Shown one piece after another: positions 55,335-64,000 of a stretch of 64,000 nt of DNA (within the stretch, counting starts at the first letter, position 1; each line of letters starts with the position of its first letter). The notes below the pieces were generated by a model. The model worked only from the letters and a program-made list of their open reading frames with translations. It was not told the origin of the DNA and made no database searches. Source of the DNA: CAVOJV01 sp963696325 (GTDB lineage Bacteria; Pseudomonadota; Gammaproteobacteria; Competibacterales; Competibacteraceae); the NCBI GenBank assembly GCA_963696325.1, contig CAVOJV010000058.1:1-64000 (forward strand), read 5' to 3'. Made by a program: the position numbers and the translations under genes.

Positions 55335-56912
55335 TTAGCTACTATAGCCAGCCATGCCCATCGCCTGAGTTATTGACCCACCCGCACGAGAGAGGCCTGA
55401 CGGTATGGCCGTAACGCCGTTTGGTTCCTTATGAATGCGCTGATCGAATGCCAGAGAATGGTAAACCTCGAGGTAGCGGGCGGCGCTCGCTGTCCAGCTA
55501 AAATCCTTCTGCATCCCGTTGTTCAGTACCTTTTGCCAGTGCTGGGGGTCTCCATAAACCAGCAGCGCGCGAAGTAGACAAGCCAGCAATTCGGTTTCAT
55601 TGGCGCCCTGGAATACAAAGCCGGTCGCGGTCCCATCCGCCAGACTACGGGGGGTGGTATCGACCACAGAATCAGCCAAGCCGCCAGTATGGCGCACGAC
55701 GGGGACGGTACGATAACGCATGCTGTACATCTGGCCAAGACCGCATGGCTCAAATCGCGAGGGCATCATGAATATATCCGCCCCGGCCTTGATGAGATGG
55801 GACAGGGCCTTTTCATAACCGGCGGTGAAGCTCACCCTGCGAGGGTGCCGCCGCGCAAGTTGACGAAATTGCAATTCGTAGTTCTTGTCGCCGCCGCCCA
55901 GCACCACCAACTGCACTGGCTGTTCCAACAATTGCTCAGAAATTCCCAAGAGCAGATCCACGCCTTTTTGATAGGTTAGCCGGGTTACCATCGCTAGCAG
56001 AGGAACCTCCGGAGCCGCCTCCAAGCCAAGGCGTTCCTGCAGAATCTGTTTGTTGACGGCCTTGCCGACAAACTTCTTGGGACCAAAATGGGCTGGCAGA
56101 TAAGAATCAGTTTGTGGGTCCCACTGGGTGGTATCGATACCATTCAATATACCCGTCATTACTGTTTGCCGTGCCGCTAACAGACCTTGCATGCCGAAAC
56201 CAAATTCAGGGGTCTGGATTTCCCGCGCATACGTTGGACTAACGGTAGTGATATGGTCCGCGTAATAAAGGCCTGCCTTGAGAAAGGACATTTGCCCGAA
56301 AAATTCCACGCCATGCAGACTGAAGCTGGCCCAGGGTAGGCCCAAGGCGGGTACCAAATCCGGCGGGAAGTTACCCTGAAAGGCAAGATTATGGATGCTG
56401 ATGAGCGACTGGGCAGTGGCGCCAGGATCATAGGCAAGATAGGCGGGCGCAAGGCCAGTGTGCCAATCATTGCAATGCAGAATGTCGGCGCTCCAGCCGG
56501 CCAGACCAGCGCCGGCGCCAAACAGGGCGGCGACTTTCGAAAGCACGCCGAAGCGAACCGGGTTATCCCACCAGTCGTTGCCATCGGGATCAGCGTATGG
56601 TCCACCCTCACGGTCATAGAGAGGAGGGCAGTCGATGGCGTATACCGGAACGGCATCCTGACCTGGCAGGGTGCCCTGGAAAATCCGCACCGCGCTGGTG
56701 CCGGGGATCACCGCAAAATACTCGCTTACCGGGGTACCGTTTATTTTGTTAATAATGCCAGGATAAGCCGGGATAAGAGTACGTATATCCACACCCAGTT
56801 TGTGCAAGGCCGGGGGCAAGGCGCCACTGACGTCACCCAGGCCTCCTGTATTCACCAAAGGGTGGGCTTCAGCGGCCACATAAAGTACGCGAAGGTTATT
56901 GGAACGCATCAT
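55335..56912 (-). CDS. glgA: Glycogen synthase (ADP-glucose, GT5)
   Basis: A 525-residue bacterial glycogen synthase. The N-terminus LRVLYVAAEAHPLVNTGGLGDVSGALP matches GlgA except that the usual Lys of K-T-G-G-L (K15 in E. coli, contacts ADP-glucose) is Asn21 here. IHNLAFQGNFP, LNGIDTTQWDPQTD, VTRLTYQKGVDLLLG and the donor-site end MPSRFEPCGLGQMYSMRYRTVPVVRHTGGLADSV (in order) are standard. The C-terminus adds about 35 residues. It is divergent from glgC, sharing a 233-base regulatory gap. Confidence 0.92.
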   Translation of the reverse strand: MMRSNNLRVLYVAAEAHPLVNTGGLGDVSGALPPALHKLGVDIRTLIPAYPGIINKINGTPVSEYFAVIPGTSAVRIFQGTLPGQDAVPVYAIDCPPLYDREGGPYADPDGNDWWDNPVRFGVLSKVAALFGAGAGLAGWSADILHCNDWHTGLAPAYLAYDPGATAQSLISIHNLAFQGNFPPDLVPALGLPWASFSLHGVEFFGQMSFLKAGLYYADHITTVSPTYAREIQTPEFGFGMQGLLAARQTVMTGILNGIDTTQWDPQTDSYLPAHFGPKKFVGKAVNKQILQERLGLEAAPEVPLLAMVTRLTYQKGVDLLLGISEQLLEQPVQLVVLGGGDKNYELQFRQLARRHPRRVSFTAGYEKALSHLIKAGADIFMMPSRFEPCGLGQMYSMRYRTVPVVRHTGGLADSVVDTTPRSLADGTATGFVFQGANETELLACLLRALLVYGDPQHWQKVLNNGMQKDFSWTASAARYLEVYHSLAFDQRIHKEPNGVTAIPSGLSRAGGSITQAMGMAGYSS

Positions 56913-57145
56913 GGTTTACAGTCAAGCTCGTGCTAGCCAAATAGCATAGGAAATAGTGGTTATTTTTGATGCTATAGTTGATGTTGTTCATGGTTTGGGT
57001 TGGTGTATGTTTCATTATTGAAATGTGCTCACTATAAAAGACTGAATAGCAGATGGGTAGCGATACTGTCGGTCGAACCGTTTACACCCAACCGGAGGTG
57101 GCGCTTCTATTTGTTTCAGCATAAGGTTTTTGCGCCAAAGAACTG

Positions 57146-58414
57146 ATGAATGCCAATAAGACACCCCGTTTTGTAAGCCGATTGACCCGCGACACATTGG
57201 CTCTGATTCTGGCGGGTGGGCGTGGAAGCCGACTCCAGCAACTTACTCTTTGGCGCGCGAAACCTGCTACTCCCTTTGGTGGTAAATTTCGCATTATCGA
57301 TTTTCCACTCTCCAACTGCGTTAATTCCGGGATTCGCCGAATGTCAGTGCTAACCCAGTACAAGGCGCACTCCTTGATTCTGCATATCCAGAAAGGATGG
57401 GGGTTTCTGCGTGGGGAATTTGGTGAATTCGTCGAACTCTGGCCAGCCCAGCAGCGACTCAAATCATTATGGTATCAGGGCACCGCCGACGCGGTTTACC
57501 AAAATTTAGACATTATTCGCAACCACAATCCGAAATATATACTTATTCTGGCCGGCGACCATATCTATAAAATGGATTATGGAACTATGGTCGCTTACCA
57601 TGTGGAACATCAGGCTGACCTGACCATAGGATGCATCGAGGTCTCTCGGGAACGGGCGCGTGAGTTCGGGGTAATTGCCGCGGATAGCAATCATCGGGTA
57701 GTCGGCTTTACCGAAAAGCCTGACAATCCAGCACCCCTACCGGGTAGAGAAGACATGACCCTGGCTTCCATGGGTATTTACGTCTTCAATACCCAGTTTC
57801 TTTACGAGCAGCTCATCAAGGATGCTGACAGTCCCGGTTCAAACCATGATTTTGGCAAGGATATCATCCCATCGGCGATCAAGCGCTATCGAGTGGTTGC
57901 CTATCCCTTCCGGGATGTACAGACAAAAGCACAAATGTACTGGCGCGACGTAGGTACCGTTGATGCTTTTTGGGAGGCCAATAGGGAGCTTGTTGGCGTC
58001 GATCCGGAACTCGATCTATACGATGAAACCTGGCCCATCTGGACCTACCAAGAGCAATTACCACCTGCCAAGTTTGTGTTCGATGATACAAACCGCCGTG
58101 GCATGGCAGTAGATTCCATGGTTTCCGGAGGGTGTATCATCTCCGGCGGGCATGTGTCGCGATCGCTGCTGTTCTCCAACGTCAAGGTCCACTCCTATGC
58201 GAGCATCGAGGATACGGTGGTGTTACCTGGCGTCGAGATCGGCCGACATTGCCGGCTCAAAAAGGTAATTGTCGACGAGGGTTGCGTTCTTCCCCCAGGA
58301 ACCGTTATCGGCGAAAATCCCGAGGAGGATGGTAAACGGTTTTATATATCCGACGGTGGCGTAACACTGGTAACTCCCGAGATGCTCGGACAGCAACTGC
58401 ATTACGTTCGTTAA
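57146..58414 (+). CDS. glgC: Glucose-1-phosphate adenylyltransferase
   Basis: A 422-residue ADP-glucose pyrophosphorylase, the regulated first step of glycogen synthesis. LALILAGGRGSRLQQLT, RAKPATPFGGKFRIIDFPLSNCVNSGIRRM (in order), the adenine-side YQGTADAVYQNLDIIR, ILAGDHIYKMDYG and MYWRDVGTVDAFWEAN are conserved. The C-terminal left-handed beta helix carries GGCIISGGHVSRSLLFSNV and VLPGVEIGRHC. Start ATG 57146. Together with glgA and the GT4 synthase it forms a glycogen cluster. No branching enzyme, phosphorylase or debranching gene is in view. Confidence 0.95.
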   Translation: MNANKTPRFVSRLTRDTLALILAGGRGSRLQQLTLWRAKPATPFGGKFRIIDFPLSNCVNSGIRRMSVLTQYKAHSLILHIQKGWGFLRGEFGEFVELWPAQQRLKSLWYQGTADAVYQNLDIIRNHNPKYILILAGDHIYKMDYGTMVAYHVEHQADLTIGCIEVSRERAREFGVIAADSNHRVVGFTEKPDNPAPLPGREDMTLASMGIYVFNTQFLYEQLIKDADSPGSNHDFGKDIIPSAIKRYRVVAYPFRDVQTKAQMYWRDVGTVDAFWEANRELVGVDPELDLYDETWPIWTYQEQLPPAKFVFDDTNRRGMAVDSMVSGGCIISGGHVSRSLLFSNVKVHSYASIEDTVVLPGVEIGRHCRLKKVIVDEGCVLPPGTVIGENPEEDGKRFYISDGGVTLVTPEMLGQQLHYVR

Positions 58415-58439
58415 TACCGCGTAACACGTTAACCCTCTT

Positions 58440-59657
58440 TCATTTAAGTAAACATTTATAAAAGTCCAGCGTTTTTTTGGCAATACTGGACCAGCTGAAG
58501 TGTTGCTCCACACGTTGCCTGGATTTCCTTGCCATGGCCTCAGCCTTGTCAGGATTAGCTAATAGGTTATTTATAGCAGTCGCCAAATCATGAGAAAACC
58601 GCTCTGGATCGCGCGGTTCGAAATCGGCCGAGCTTACCGGTTCAAATGAGATTAACAAACCGGTTTCATTATGAACAACCACCTCTGGTATTCCTCCAGT
58701 CGCCGAGGCAACTACCGGTGTTCCACATGCCATGGCTTCGAGGTTGATTATACCGAATGGTTCATAGACTGAAGGGCAAATAAACAAAGAGGCATGGCTA
58801 TATAGTGCAACAAGATCTTTTTTGGGAATAATACGTGATATCCAAATAATATCATTATGACTTTTTATCTGCGCTTCCTCAACCCTGCTAGCCATTTCCC
58901 GACCAACCTCTTCGGTGTCAGGGGCACCGGCGCACAATACGATCTGAATATTCTTGGAAATGTGTTGTATCGCGTTAACCAGATGGATAATTCCTTTTTG
59001 CCTGGTAATACGGCCCACAAAAAGCACAAATGGTTTGTCAGGATTAATTTGATAGGATGCCAAGACTTCAGGATTAGGGGAGTAGCGGAACTCATTTAGA
59101 TCAATTCCGTTGTAGATGACGCCAATCTTTTCAAAGGGAACGCCATAAAGATCATGTACATCCCTGCGCATCGATTCAGACACCGCAATGATGCCATCGG
59201 CATTTTCATAGGCTGTTTTTTCTACCCAGGAACTGGCTTGGTAAGCGGTTCCTAGCTGTTCCACTTTCCAGGGGCGATGGGGTTCAAGGGAATGAGTCGT
59301 TAGTACCAGCCGAGCTTTCACCAGTTGTTTCAACAGGCATCCCGCCAAGTGGGAATACCAGGTGTGGCAGTGGACAATGTCGGCCTCCGCTACCGATCCT
59401 GCCATGACAATATTGCGCGACAGGGTATCCATGAATTTGCGATGGCGGGGGTCCTGATAAGGCAGGGCAATACCGGGATCAATACCTTCCACCGTCAGAT
59501 TGTCAGCATTTTCCTTCTGATTGCCAAAGCAGAGGACTTCCACAGAATGTTTTTTGCCCTCCAGATTCGCCAGTTCTCGGGTTAGGTACTCGACATGAAC
59601 TCCCGCACCTCCGTAAACATAGGGGGGATATTCATTGGTTAATATGACAATTTTCAT
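58440..59657 (-). CDS. GT4-family glycogen synthase
   Basis: A 405-residue GT-B glycosyltransferase of the corynebacterial/actinobacterial glycogen-synthase type (GlgA/GlgM of TIGR02149), distinct from GT5 GlgA. Opening ILTNEYPPYVYGGAGVHVEYL, ADIVHCHTWYSHLAG, VLTTHSLEPHRPWKVEQLG, ADGIIAVSESMRRDV, FVGRITRQKGIIHLV and the donor pocket CPSVYEPFGIINLEAMACGTPVVAS (in order) are present. In actinobacteria GlgM makes maltose-1-phosphate from ADP-glucose; which reaction applies here is open. It converges with glgC, 25 bases between stops. Confidence 0.85.
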   Translation of the reverse strand: MKIVILTNEYPPYVYGGAGVHVEYLTRELANLEGKKHSVEVLCFGNQKENADNLTVEGIDPGIALPYQDPRHRKFMDTLSRNIVMAGSVAEADIVHCHTWYSHLAGCLLKQLVKARLVLTTHSLEPHRPWKVEQLGTAYQASSWVEKTAYENADGIIAVSESMRRDVHDLYGVPFEKIGVIYNGIDLNEFRYSPNPEVLASYQINPDKPFVLFVGRITRQKGIIHLVNAIQHISKNIQIVLCAGAPDTEEVGREMASRVEEAQIKSHNDIIWISRIIPKKDLVALYSHASLFICPSVYEPFGIINLEAMACGTPVVASATGGIPEVVVHNETGLLISFEPVSSADFEPRDPERFSHDLATAINNLLANPDKAEAMARKSRQRVEQHFSWSSIAKKTLDFYKCLLK

Positions 59658-59929
59658 TATTTTCTTCCTAGGTCTGATAATGCTCTGGCGAGTTGATGCA
59701 GCGGAGCAAGATGTTCCTGGGCCATGTTTTAGAAATCAGTTCCAGGCATCGGCGAAGATTGTATGAGGCTAGCGGGTTGGCTGCAATCGGTTGGCGTTTA
59801 AGAAAGCTACTCACTGTCACCGTATTCATTTGAGATAAACGGTTAAAATCTTTTTATATCAGGATATTAAATATATTATTTAACATAATATACATTATAC
59901 GAAATTATGAAAAGCTGCCTGATGACCGG

Positions 59930-61036
59930 TTATAGCGCCTTGCTTGCTATACGGTTGCGGCCCTGCTGCTTAGCTCCATAAAGTGCCCTATCGGCAACGG
60001 CAAGTAGCGTAGCCGCGGTTAGATTCTGTCTGGGAACACCGCTGGAAATCCCCAAGCTCAATGTCACGAATGAGTTGATCGGAGACTGGGAATGGACAAT
60101 ATGAAGCTGTTGAATGGTCGCTCGGATGCCTTCGGCCACATGGATAGCCTGATCAACGCTGGTGTTGGGGAGGATCACAGCAAACTCTTCGCCACCATAC
60201 CGGGCCACTAAATCGCCTGATCGTCTGACCTTTGAATTGATTGCCTGGGCAACAGCATATAAACAATCATCACCTGCTTGATGTCCATAATTATCATTAT
60301 AAAGCTTGAAATAGTCGATATCGCACATAATCAAAGATAATGATTTTTGCTCTCTCGCCAAGCGCTTCCATTCCTGTTTAAGGCACTCGTCAAAGCGGCG
60401 CCGATTAGGTATTTTTGTCAAACCATCAGAAACAGCGAGACATTTTAATTTTTGATTTGTTTTTTTTAAATTTTCCTCAGCCCGCTTAAGCTGCTCTTCA
60501 GCTTCCATTTCCTTGGTAACGACAGTCAGACAACCCAAGGAAAGACAGATCCTGTCAGTTCCGTAAGTTTCTATGGTTGCTTGGTCCTTTAACCATATAA
60601 TTTTATTTTGCTTATTGGAAATTTTATAAACCGCTTCTACAAACCCGGTTTTTTTGCTTTCTTCTCGTAGTTCTTCTCTGTTTCCACTTAATTCCTGTTG
60701 GCCAATAGTTTCTTTTTTAACGCCGATAGCATAATCAAGGTATTTGTAAATGCGGCGCTCAAGGATACTTTTTTTAAAGAAATCCGCGAAATTGTCGCCT
60801 TGATAATCTAAAATGGAAAGAAATCGGTTACTGACAAATTCATACCAAATAATTTTCTCTGTTTCCAACCAGGCAGAGATATAGAGAATGGCGGGACTAT
60901 TGGTTTTCTCAAAATTGCGAAAGCAATTGATATATCTGGTTAGCTGCGCTTTCAGTGTTTCGCTGTAATCGTCGCGTAAAATATTTCCGCAATATTGCTG
61001 GTCAATCTGCAGATCAATATCGCGAGAAATCGCCAT
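59930..61036 (-). CDS. Diguanylate cyclase (GGDEF domain)
   Basis: The start chosen at 61036 (MAISRDIDLQID) follows AAGGAT by 8 bases and gives 368 residues. The N-terminal 180 residues are alpha-helical with a PAS-like or four-helix sensory look but no motif I can name. A coiled-coil stretch (EAEEQLKRAEENLKK) leads into the GGDEF domain: LAVSDGLTKIPNRRRFDE, CDIDYFKLYNDNYGHQAGD and the active site GGEEF at about residues 281-285, with an inhibitory I-site RSGD five residues before it. It therefore should make c-di-GMP with product feedback. It is divergent from the ABC1 kinase gene. Confidence 0.9.
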   Translation of the reverse strand: MAISRDIDLQIDQQYCGNILRDDYSETLKAQLTRYINCFRNFEKTNSPAILYISAWLETEKIIWYEFVSNRFLSILDYQGDNFADFFKKSILERRIYKYLDYAIGVKKETIGQQELSGNREELREESKKTGFVEAVYKISNKQNKIIWLKDQATIETYGTDRICLSLGCLTVVTKEMEAEEQLKRAEENLKKTNQKLKCLAVSDGLTKIPNRRRFDECLKQEWKRLAREQKSLSLIMCDIDYFKLYNDNYGHQAGDDCLYAVAQAINSKVRRSGDLVARYGGEEFAVILPNTSVDQAIHVAEGIRATIQQLHIVHSQSPINSFVTLSLGISSGVPRQNLTAATLLAVADRALYGAKQQGRNRIASKAL

Positions 61037-61102
61037 ATGCGGTATCCTTGAGAAAAGCTTGAAATCGAGGGCTCGGGTGGTATTAGCAGTGATGGTAAAA
61101 CA

Positions 61103-62362
61103 ATGAATGAAATCGAATATAGCATCAAAGGCGCATTCAGGATAGCGCAAACAGTCCGTGCGATTACTCAAACTGGACTAGCGTGGGCTCTGGGTGATCG
61201 CCCGCCGGCGCCGACCCTACTCAGGAAAACCTTTGAGCGATTGGGGGCAACCTATATCAAGCTGGGTCAGTTCATCGCCAGTTCACCGTCCTTTTTCCCC
61301 GGCGAGTATGTGCAAGAATTTCAACTATGCCTAGATCAGACCAACCCGCTACCCTTCGCCACGATGACAACGGTTCTAGAACAAGAACTTGGGCATTTAA
61401 GTAGCATTTTTGCCGATATCGATCCACAGCCACTCGCATCCGCTTCCATCGCTCAGGTGCATGCCGCCCGACTCGTTACCGGTGAGGATGTAGTGATCAA
61501 GATCCAGAAACCGGGAGTCAAGGATGTACTGCTGACGGATCTTAACTTTCTCTATCTCAGCGCGCGAATCCTGGAGTTCCTGAGACCAGGCTTGTCATGG
61601 GCGTCGCTGTCAGCCATCGCAGCGGAAATTCAAAAGACTATGATGGAGGAATGCGACTTCTTGAAAGAAGCAGATAATATTAATAAATTCAATGATTTTC
61701 TCGCCACTACCGGCAACGACCAGGCGCTGGCTCCCAGAGTCTACCCGCACGCCACCACCCTGCGAGTGCTGACGATGGAGCGCTTCTACGGGGCTCCACT
61801 GACGGATCTGGAGAGCATTCGCAAGCATTCCAAAGACCCTGAACACACCCTGATCACAGCCATGAACACATGGTTTTCCGGCCTGCTGTTTTGTGAGTTC
61901 TTCCATGCCGACGTGCATGCTGGCAATCTGATGGTGCTTGAGGATGGGCGCGTTGGTTTCCTCGATTTCGGCATCGTCGGTCGGATCGCACCGGAAACTT
62001 GGGCGGCGATGACTGCGCTCTTGGAGGCTGTTGGACACAGTGATTATAAGACCATTGCGAAAGCCATGGTCAAGATGGGTGTAACCAAGGAAACAGTGGA
62101 TGATGTCCGACTTGCTGGAGATGTGGAAACCTTGTTCAAGAGCCTGGAAACGCTCCATCCGGATGAACAGGAAATCAATCGCCTGCTATTGGATATCATC
62201 GCTTTAGGTGAACGGCATGGCCTACACTTTCCCAGGGAGTTCGCACTACTGCTCAAACAGTTCCTGTATTTCGACAGGTACGTTCAGATCCTCGCGCCGG
62301 ACCTGAACGTGTATGCTGATAAACGCATTGCCATGATGCCTGGCGCGAGCGTGCTTGGTTGA
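61103..62362 (+). CDS. ABC1/UbiB-family atypical kinase
   Basis: A 419-residue AarF/UbiB/ABC1-type protein. The family-specific KxGQ motif is in TYIKLGQFIASSPSFFP and the alanine-rich loop replacing the glycine loop is ASASIAQVHAA; VVIKIQKPGV holds the ATP lysine, EECDFLKEADN the ExD-type region, FHADVHAGNL the catalytic loop and GFLDFGIVGRI the metal-binding DFG. It lacks the C-terminal membrane helices of E. coli UbiB, so it is a shorter paralogue type; involvement in quinone biosynthesis is not certain. Start ATG 61103. Confidence 0.82.
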   Translation: MNEIEYSIKGAFRIAQTVRAITQTGLAWALGDRPPAPTLLRKTFERLGATYIKLGQFIASSPSFFPGEYVQEFQLCLDQTNPLPFATMTTVLEQELGHLSSIFADIDPQPLASASIAQVHAARLVTGEDVVIKIQKPGVKDVLLTDLNFLYLSARILEFLRPGLSWASLSAIAAEIQKTMMEECDFLKEADNINKFNDFLATTGNDQALAPRVYPHATTLRVLTMERFYGAPLTDLESIRKHSKDPEHTLITAMNTWFSGLLFCEFFHADVHAGNLMVLEDGRVGFLDFGIVGRIAPETWAAMTALLEAVGHSDYKTIAKAMVKMGVTKETVDDVRLAGDVETLFKSLETLHPDEQEINRLLLDIIALGERHGLHFPREFALLLKQFLYFDRYVQILAPDLNVYADKRIAMMPGASVLG

Positions 62363-62391
62363 ACAATTACCGATCGCTGTGGGTCAATGAC

Positions 62392-62424
62392 ACGGGGCTT
62401 GGCGACGAACCAGGCCCCGTTTTG
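62392..62424 (+). terminator. Rho-independent terminator after the ABC1 kinase gene
   Basis: ACGGGGCTTGG (62392-62402) pairs with CCAGGCCCCGT (62410-62420), ten Watson-Crick pairs plus one G-U, with a 7-base loop and then TTTT counting the last stem base. It lies between two convergent genes and probably serves the plus strand. Confidence 0.75.
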
Positions 62425-62427
62425 GGA

Positions 62428-63351
62428 TTAGCCGGCAAAGGCTTTTTCTAGATAGGGTACTACCTGTTTCTTGCGGCTCATGACGCCCGGTAGCCAGACA
62501 GTGCCGTTGTGAGGGGTAGCGCCAAACGCTTTTTCCAGAATGGCGGGGTCATCGCAGGCGAAGAGTATTTCCGAGCCCTCTTTCATGATGTCGGTCAGCA
62601 GCAGGAACACGCTGTGGCGGCCGCCCTCCTCCTTTAATACTTTTATATCCCTGGCTAGCGCCTCTTTGACGTCGTCAAGAATAGCCAGGTCGATGACTTC
62701 AAGCTGACCGATACCGACTTTTTTATTGCTCATGTTGAAGTCTTTATAATCACGCATGACTAACTCGCGGACCGGGGTCCCGGCCACGGCGGATTTCACC
62801 TTGAACATTTCCATGCCCAACGCGTCTAGATTATCTTCTCCTGCAATCGTGGCCAGTGCTTTGGCGGCTTCCTTGTCTTTATCCGTACAGGTCGCTGATT
62901 TAAAGATGACGGTGTCGCTAAGGATGGCGCATAGCATTATGCCGGCGATATTTTTCGGAATCTCCACACCAGCGAAATCGTACATTGATTTGAGTACGGT
63001 GCAGGAGCAACCGACAGGCCAGATCCAGCACTCAAGCGGATTCGTGGTGGTAACGTCACCTAGCTTGTGATGATCGACAATCGCCAATATATCGGCCTTG
63101 GCCAGGTCGGCCGGGCCCTGAGCCAGGTCGGAGAAATCGACCAGCATGACCTGCTTGCCGGCAAACGAGGCCATTATTTCAGGTGCGGAAAACCCGTACT
63201 TTGCTAGGATGAACTTAGATTCCGGATTGATTTTCTCTTGCGTTACCGGTGTCGCGGCAGTACCCAATTTGCTTTTTAGATCCGCCAGGGCGATGGCGCC
63301 GCATACGGTATCGGAGTCCGGACTTTTATGCCCAAAAATGTAAACAGCCAT
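62428..63351 (-). CDS. ppaC: Manganese-dependent inorganic pyrophosphatase (family II)
   Basis: A 307-residue DHH-family pyrophosphatase hydrolysing PPi to phosphate. From the ATG at 63351, placed 8 bases after GGAGG, it opens MAVYIFGHKSPDSDTVCGAIAL with the first metal motif; VDHHKLGD is the DHH signature and AILSDTVIFKSATCT another metal/substrate block. The C-terminal DHHA2 domain has RHSVFLLLTDIMKEGSEIL and ends with VMSRKKQVVPYLEKAF, the PPi-binding SRKKQ motif. It supports biosynthesis by removing PPi made, for instance, by GlgC. Confidence 0.94.
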   Translation of the reverse strand: MAVYIFGHKSPDSDTVCGAIALADLKSKLGTAATPVTQEKINPESKFILAKYGFSAPEIMASFAGKQVMLVDFSDLAQGPADLAKADILAIVDHHKLGDVTTTNPLECWIWPVGCSCTVLKSMYDFAGVEIPKNIAGIMLCAILSDTVIFKSATCTDKDKEAAKALATIAGEDNLDALGMEMFKVKSAVAGTPVRELVMRDYKDFNMSNKKVGIGQLEVIDLAILDDVKEALARDIKVLKEEGGRHSVFLLLTDIMKEGSEILFACDDPAILEKAFGATPHNGTVWLPGVMSRKKQVVPYLEKAFAG

Positions 63352-63529
63352 GCATAACCTCCCACTGGTTAAGAATGAAAAAACACTTGTACAATAGAAT
63401 TCTGAAAGGGGAACTACTTTATTATGTTGAAGCCAACTGCCAACCAAAGGCAAGCGGATAAGAACGACAACAGGAAAATAGCTGCTCTCTCCGCTGTGGG
63501 GAAGGGCAGTCAGCGGGAAGTGTTGCTTC

Positions 63530-64000
63530 CTACAGGTTAAGCTGCTGGTATACGCTGTGGGCAATTTCGGCTAACAGCGGCTTATCAAGTTCACCGATCA
63601 GTGCGTAGCCCATTTCTCCGTCGATCCAATAGAAAGCATTGACTCCTTCCTGTTGGGCGAAGCGAAAAGCGGTATCCTGCCTTGCTTCCATGCCTCGCTG
63701 TACGAATAGCGTCAATCGTCGGCCACCGGCATCCTGATACATGAACTGGGCGGCAGGCCGTCCGTCTGCGGGCAGCAAACGCCCACCCAACAGTTCATAC
63801 CCGAGTGCATTCAAGTGGGGGGCGCGAATTGCCACACCCAGTCGTTTGGAAAGCCATGCCAGCAGATGTTGTTCCTGAGTGGTGTCCACTTCCACGGGAT
63901 GGCGTACTTCGGGCGTATAGATCGCGTGCGCAAAAACTGCCTGCCGTAACAGAGCAACGTTCTGTTGGGTTTGCCGAGTGGCCTGATCATGACCGAACCA
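63530..64000 (-). CDS. Anti-sigma-factor-like membrane protein, C-terminal part (cut by window edge)
   Basis: The frame is open from the right edge (starting ...WFGHDQATRQTQQ) to the stop at 63530, about 156 residues. The C-terminal region resembles periplasmic parts of transmembrane anti-sigma factors: EVDTTQEQHLLAWLSKRLG, APHLNALGYELLGGRLLP, AAQFMYQDAGGRRLTLFV and EGVNAFYWIDGEMGYALIG. The N-terminal zinc-binding and membrane segments would lie outside the window. The matching sigma factor is probably further right. Family placement rests on this domain only. Confidence 0.65.
   Translation of the reverse strand, partial: WFGHDQATRQTQQNVALLRQAVFAHAIYTPEVRHPVEVDTTQEQHLLAWLSKRLGVAIRAPHLNALGYELLGGRLLPADGRPAAQFMYQDAGGRRLTLFVQRGMEARQDTAFRFAQQEGVNAFYWIDGEMGYALIGELDKPLLAEIAHSVYQQLNL

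Overview
The window reads as a gammaproteobacterial chromosome from about 9.7 kb to the right end. Two macrosyntenies support this. One is xseA, with guaB-guaA-tadA divergent from it. The other is clpS-clpA-infA-(bpt)-aat-...-ftsK-lolA-rarA-...-serS, which follows the E. coli order with insertions. The gene content (glycogen synthesis, a PhaA-type thiolase, the methylmalonyl-CoA route, siroheme/CysB) would suit a glycogen- and polyester-storing gammaproteobacterium such as a Chromatiales or Competibacter relative, but the sequence alone does not fix a genus. No rRNA, tRNA, CRISPR array or recognisable transposase was seen.

Layout. (1) 1-5.2 kb is AT-richer and carries broken genes: a DUF711 fragment, a frameshifted nucleotidyltransferase-like gene, a frameshifted glycosyltransferase, a methyltransferase and a truncated wecB. 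It also holds a dispersed palindrome-ended repeat. (2) 5.2-9.4 kb switches abruptly to GC-rich DNA with four minus-strand surface-polysaccharide genes (a lipid-linked sugar transferase and three glycosyltransferases), all heavily frameshifted. (3) 9.4-9.7 kb is a junction with a 17-T run and a mazG gene missing its 5' part. The two composition steps and the truncated genes at both suggest assembly joins or island boundaries. (4) 9.7-17.6 kb: DUF192, a candidate small RNA, nudF, roxA, purB, a HIT protein, and an unusual pair of membrane-anchored coiled-coil proteins, one of them a response regulator. (5) 17.6-24.5 kb: a four-gene propionyl-CoA to succinyl-CoA operon (mcm-pccB-pccA-meaB). (6) 24.6-31.9 kb: a hypothetical gene, cysG, xseA, guaB, guaA, tadA. 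(7) 32-37.4 kb: a livHMGF-DUF6867-livK branched-chain amino-acid transporter. (8) 37.5-43.8 kb: phhB, then an N-degron block (clpS, clpA, infA, bpt, aat) with a FemAB-like gene translationally coupled to aat and bpt. (9) 43.9-51.9 kb: ftsK-lolA-rarA, a minus-strand insert (thiolase plus a novel tandem-repeat protein), serS. (10) 52-55.3 kb: a Tus-like replication-terminus protein, cysB, and a second, degenerate CysG. (11) 55.3-64 kb: glgA, glgC and a GT4 glycogen synthase, a diguanylate cyclase, a UbiB/ABC1 kinase, an Mn-type pyrophosphatase, and the end of an anti-sigma-factor-like gene.

Single-base indels, many of them in short homopolymers, break even core genes (livH four times, livG, the HIT gene). 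Much of the apparent pseudogenisation may therefore be sequence error. The best candidates for new biology are the REC/coiled-coil/tail-anchor pair at 15.2-17.5 kb, the FemAB-like partner of the two aminoacyl-tRNA-protein transferases at 42.6-43.8 kb, the Tus-like protein at 52 kb, the 66-residue tandem-repeat protein at 48.7 kb and the structured RNA candidate at 10.4-10.6 kb.
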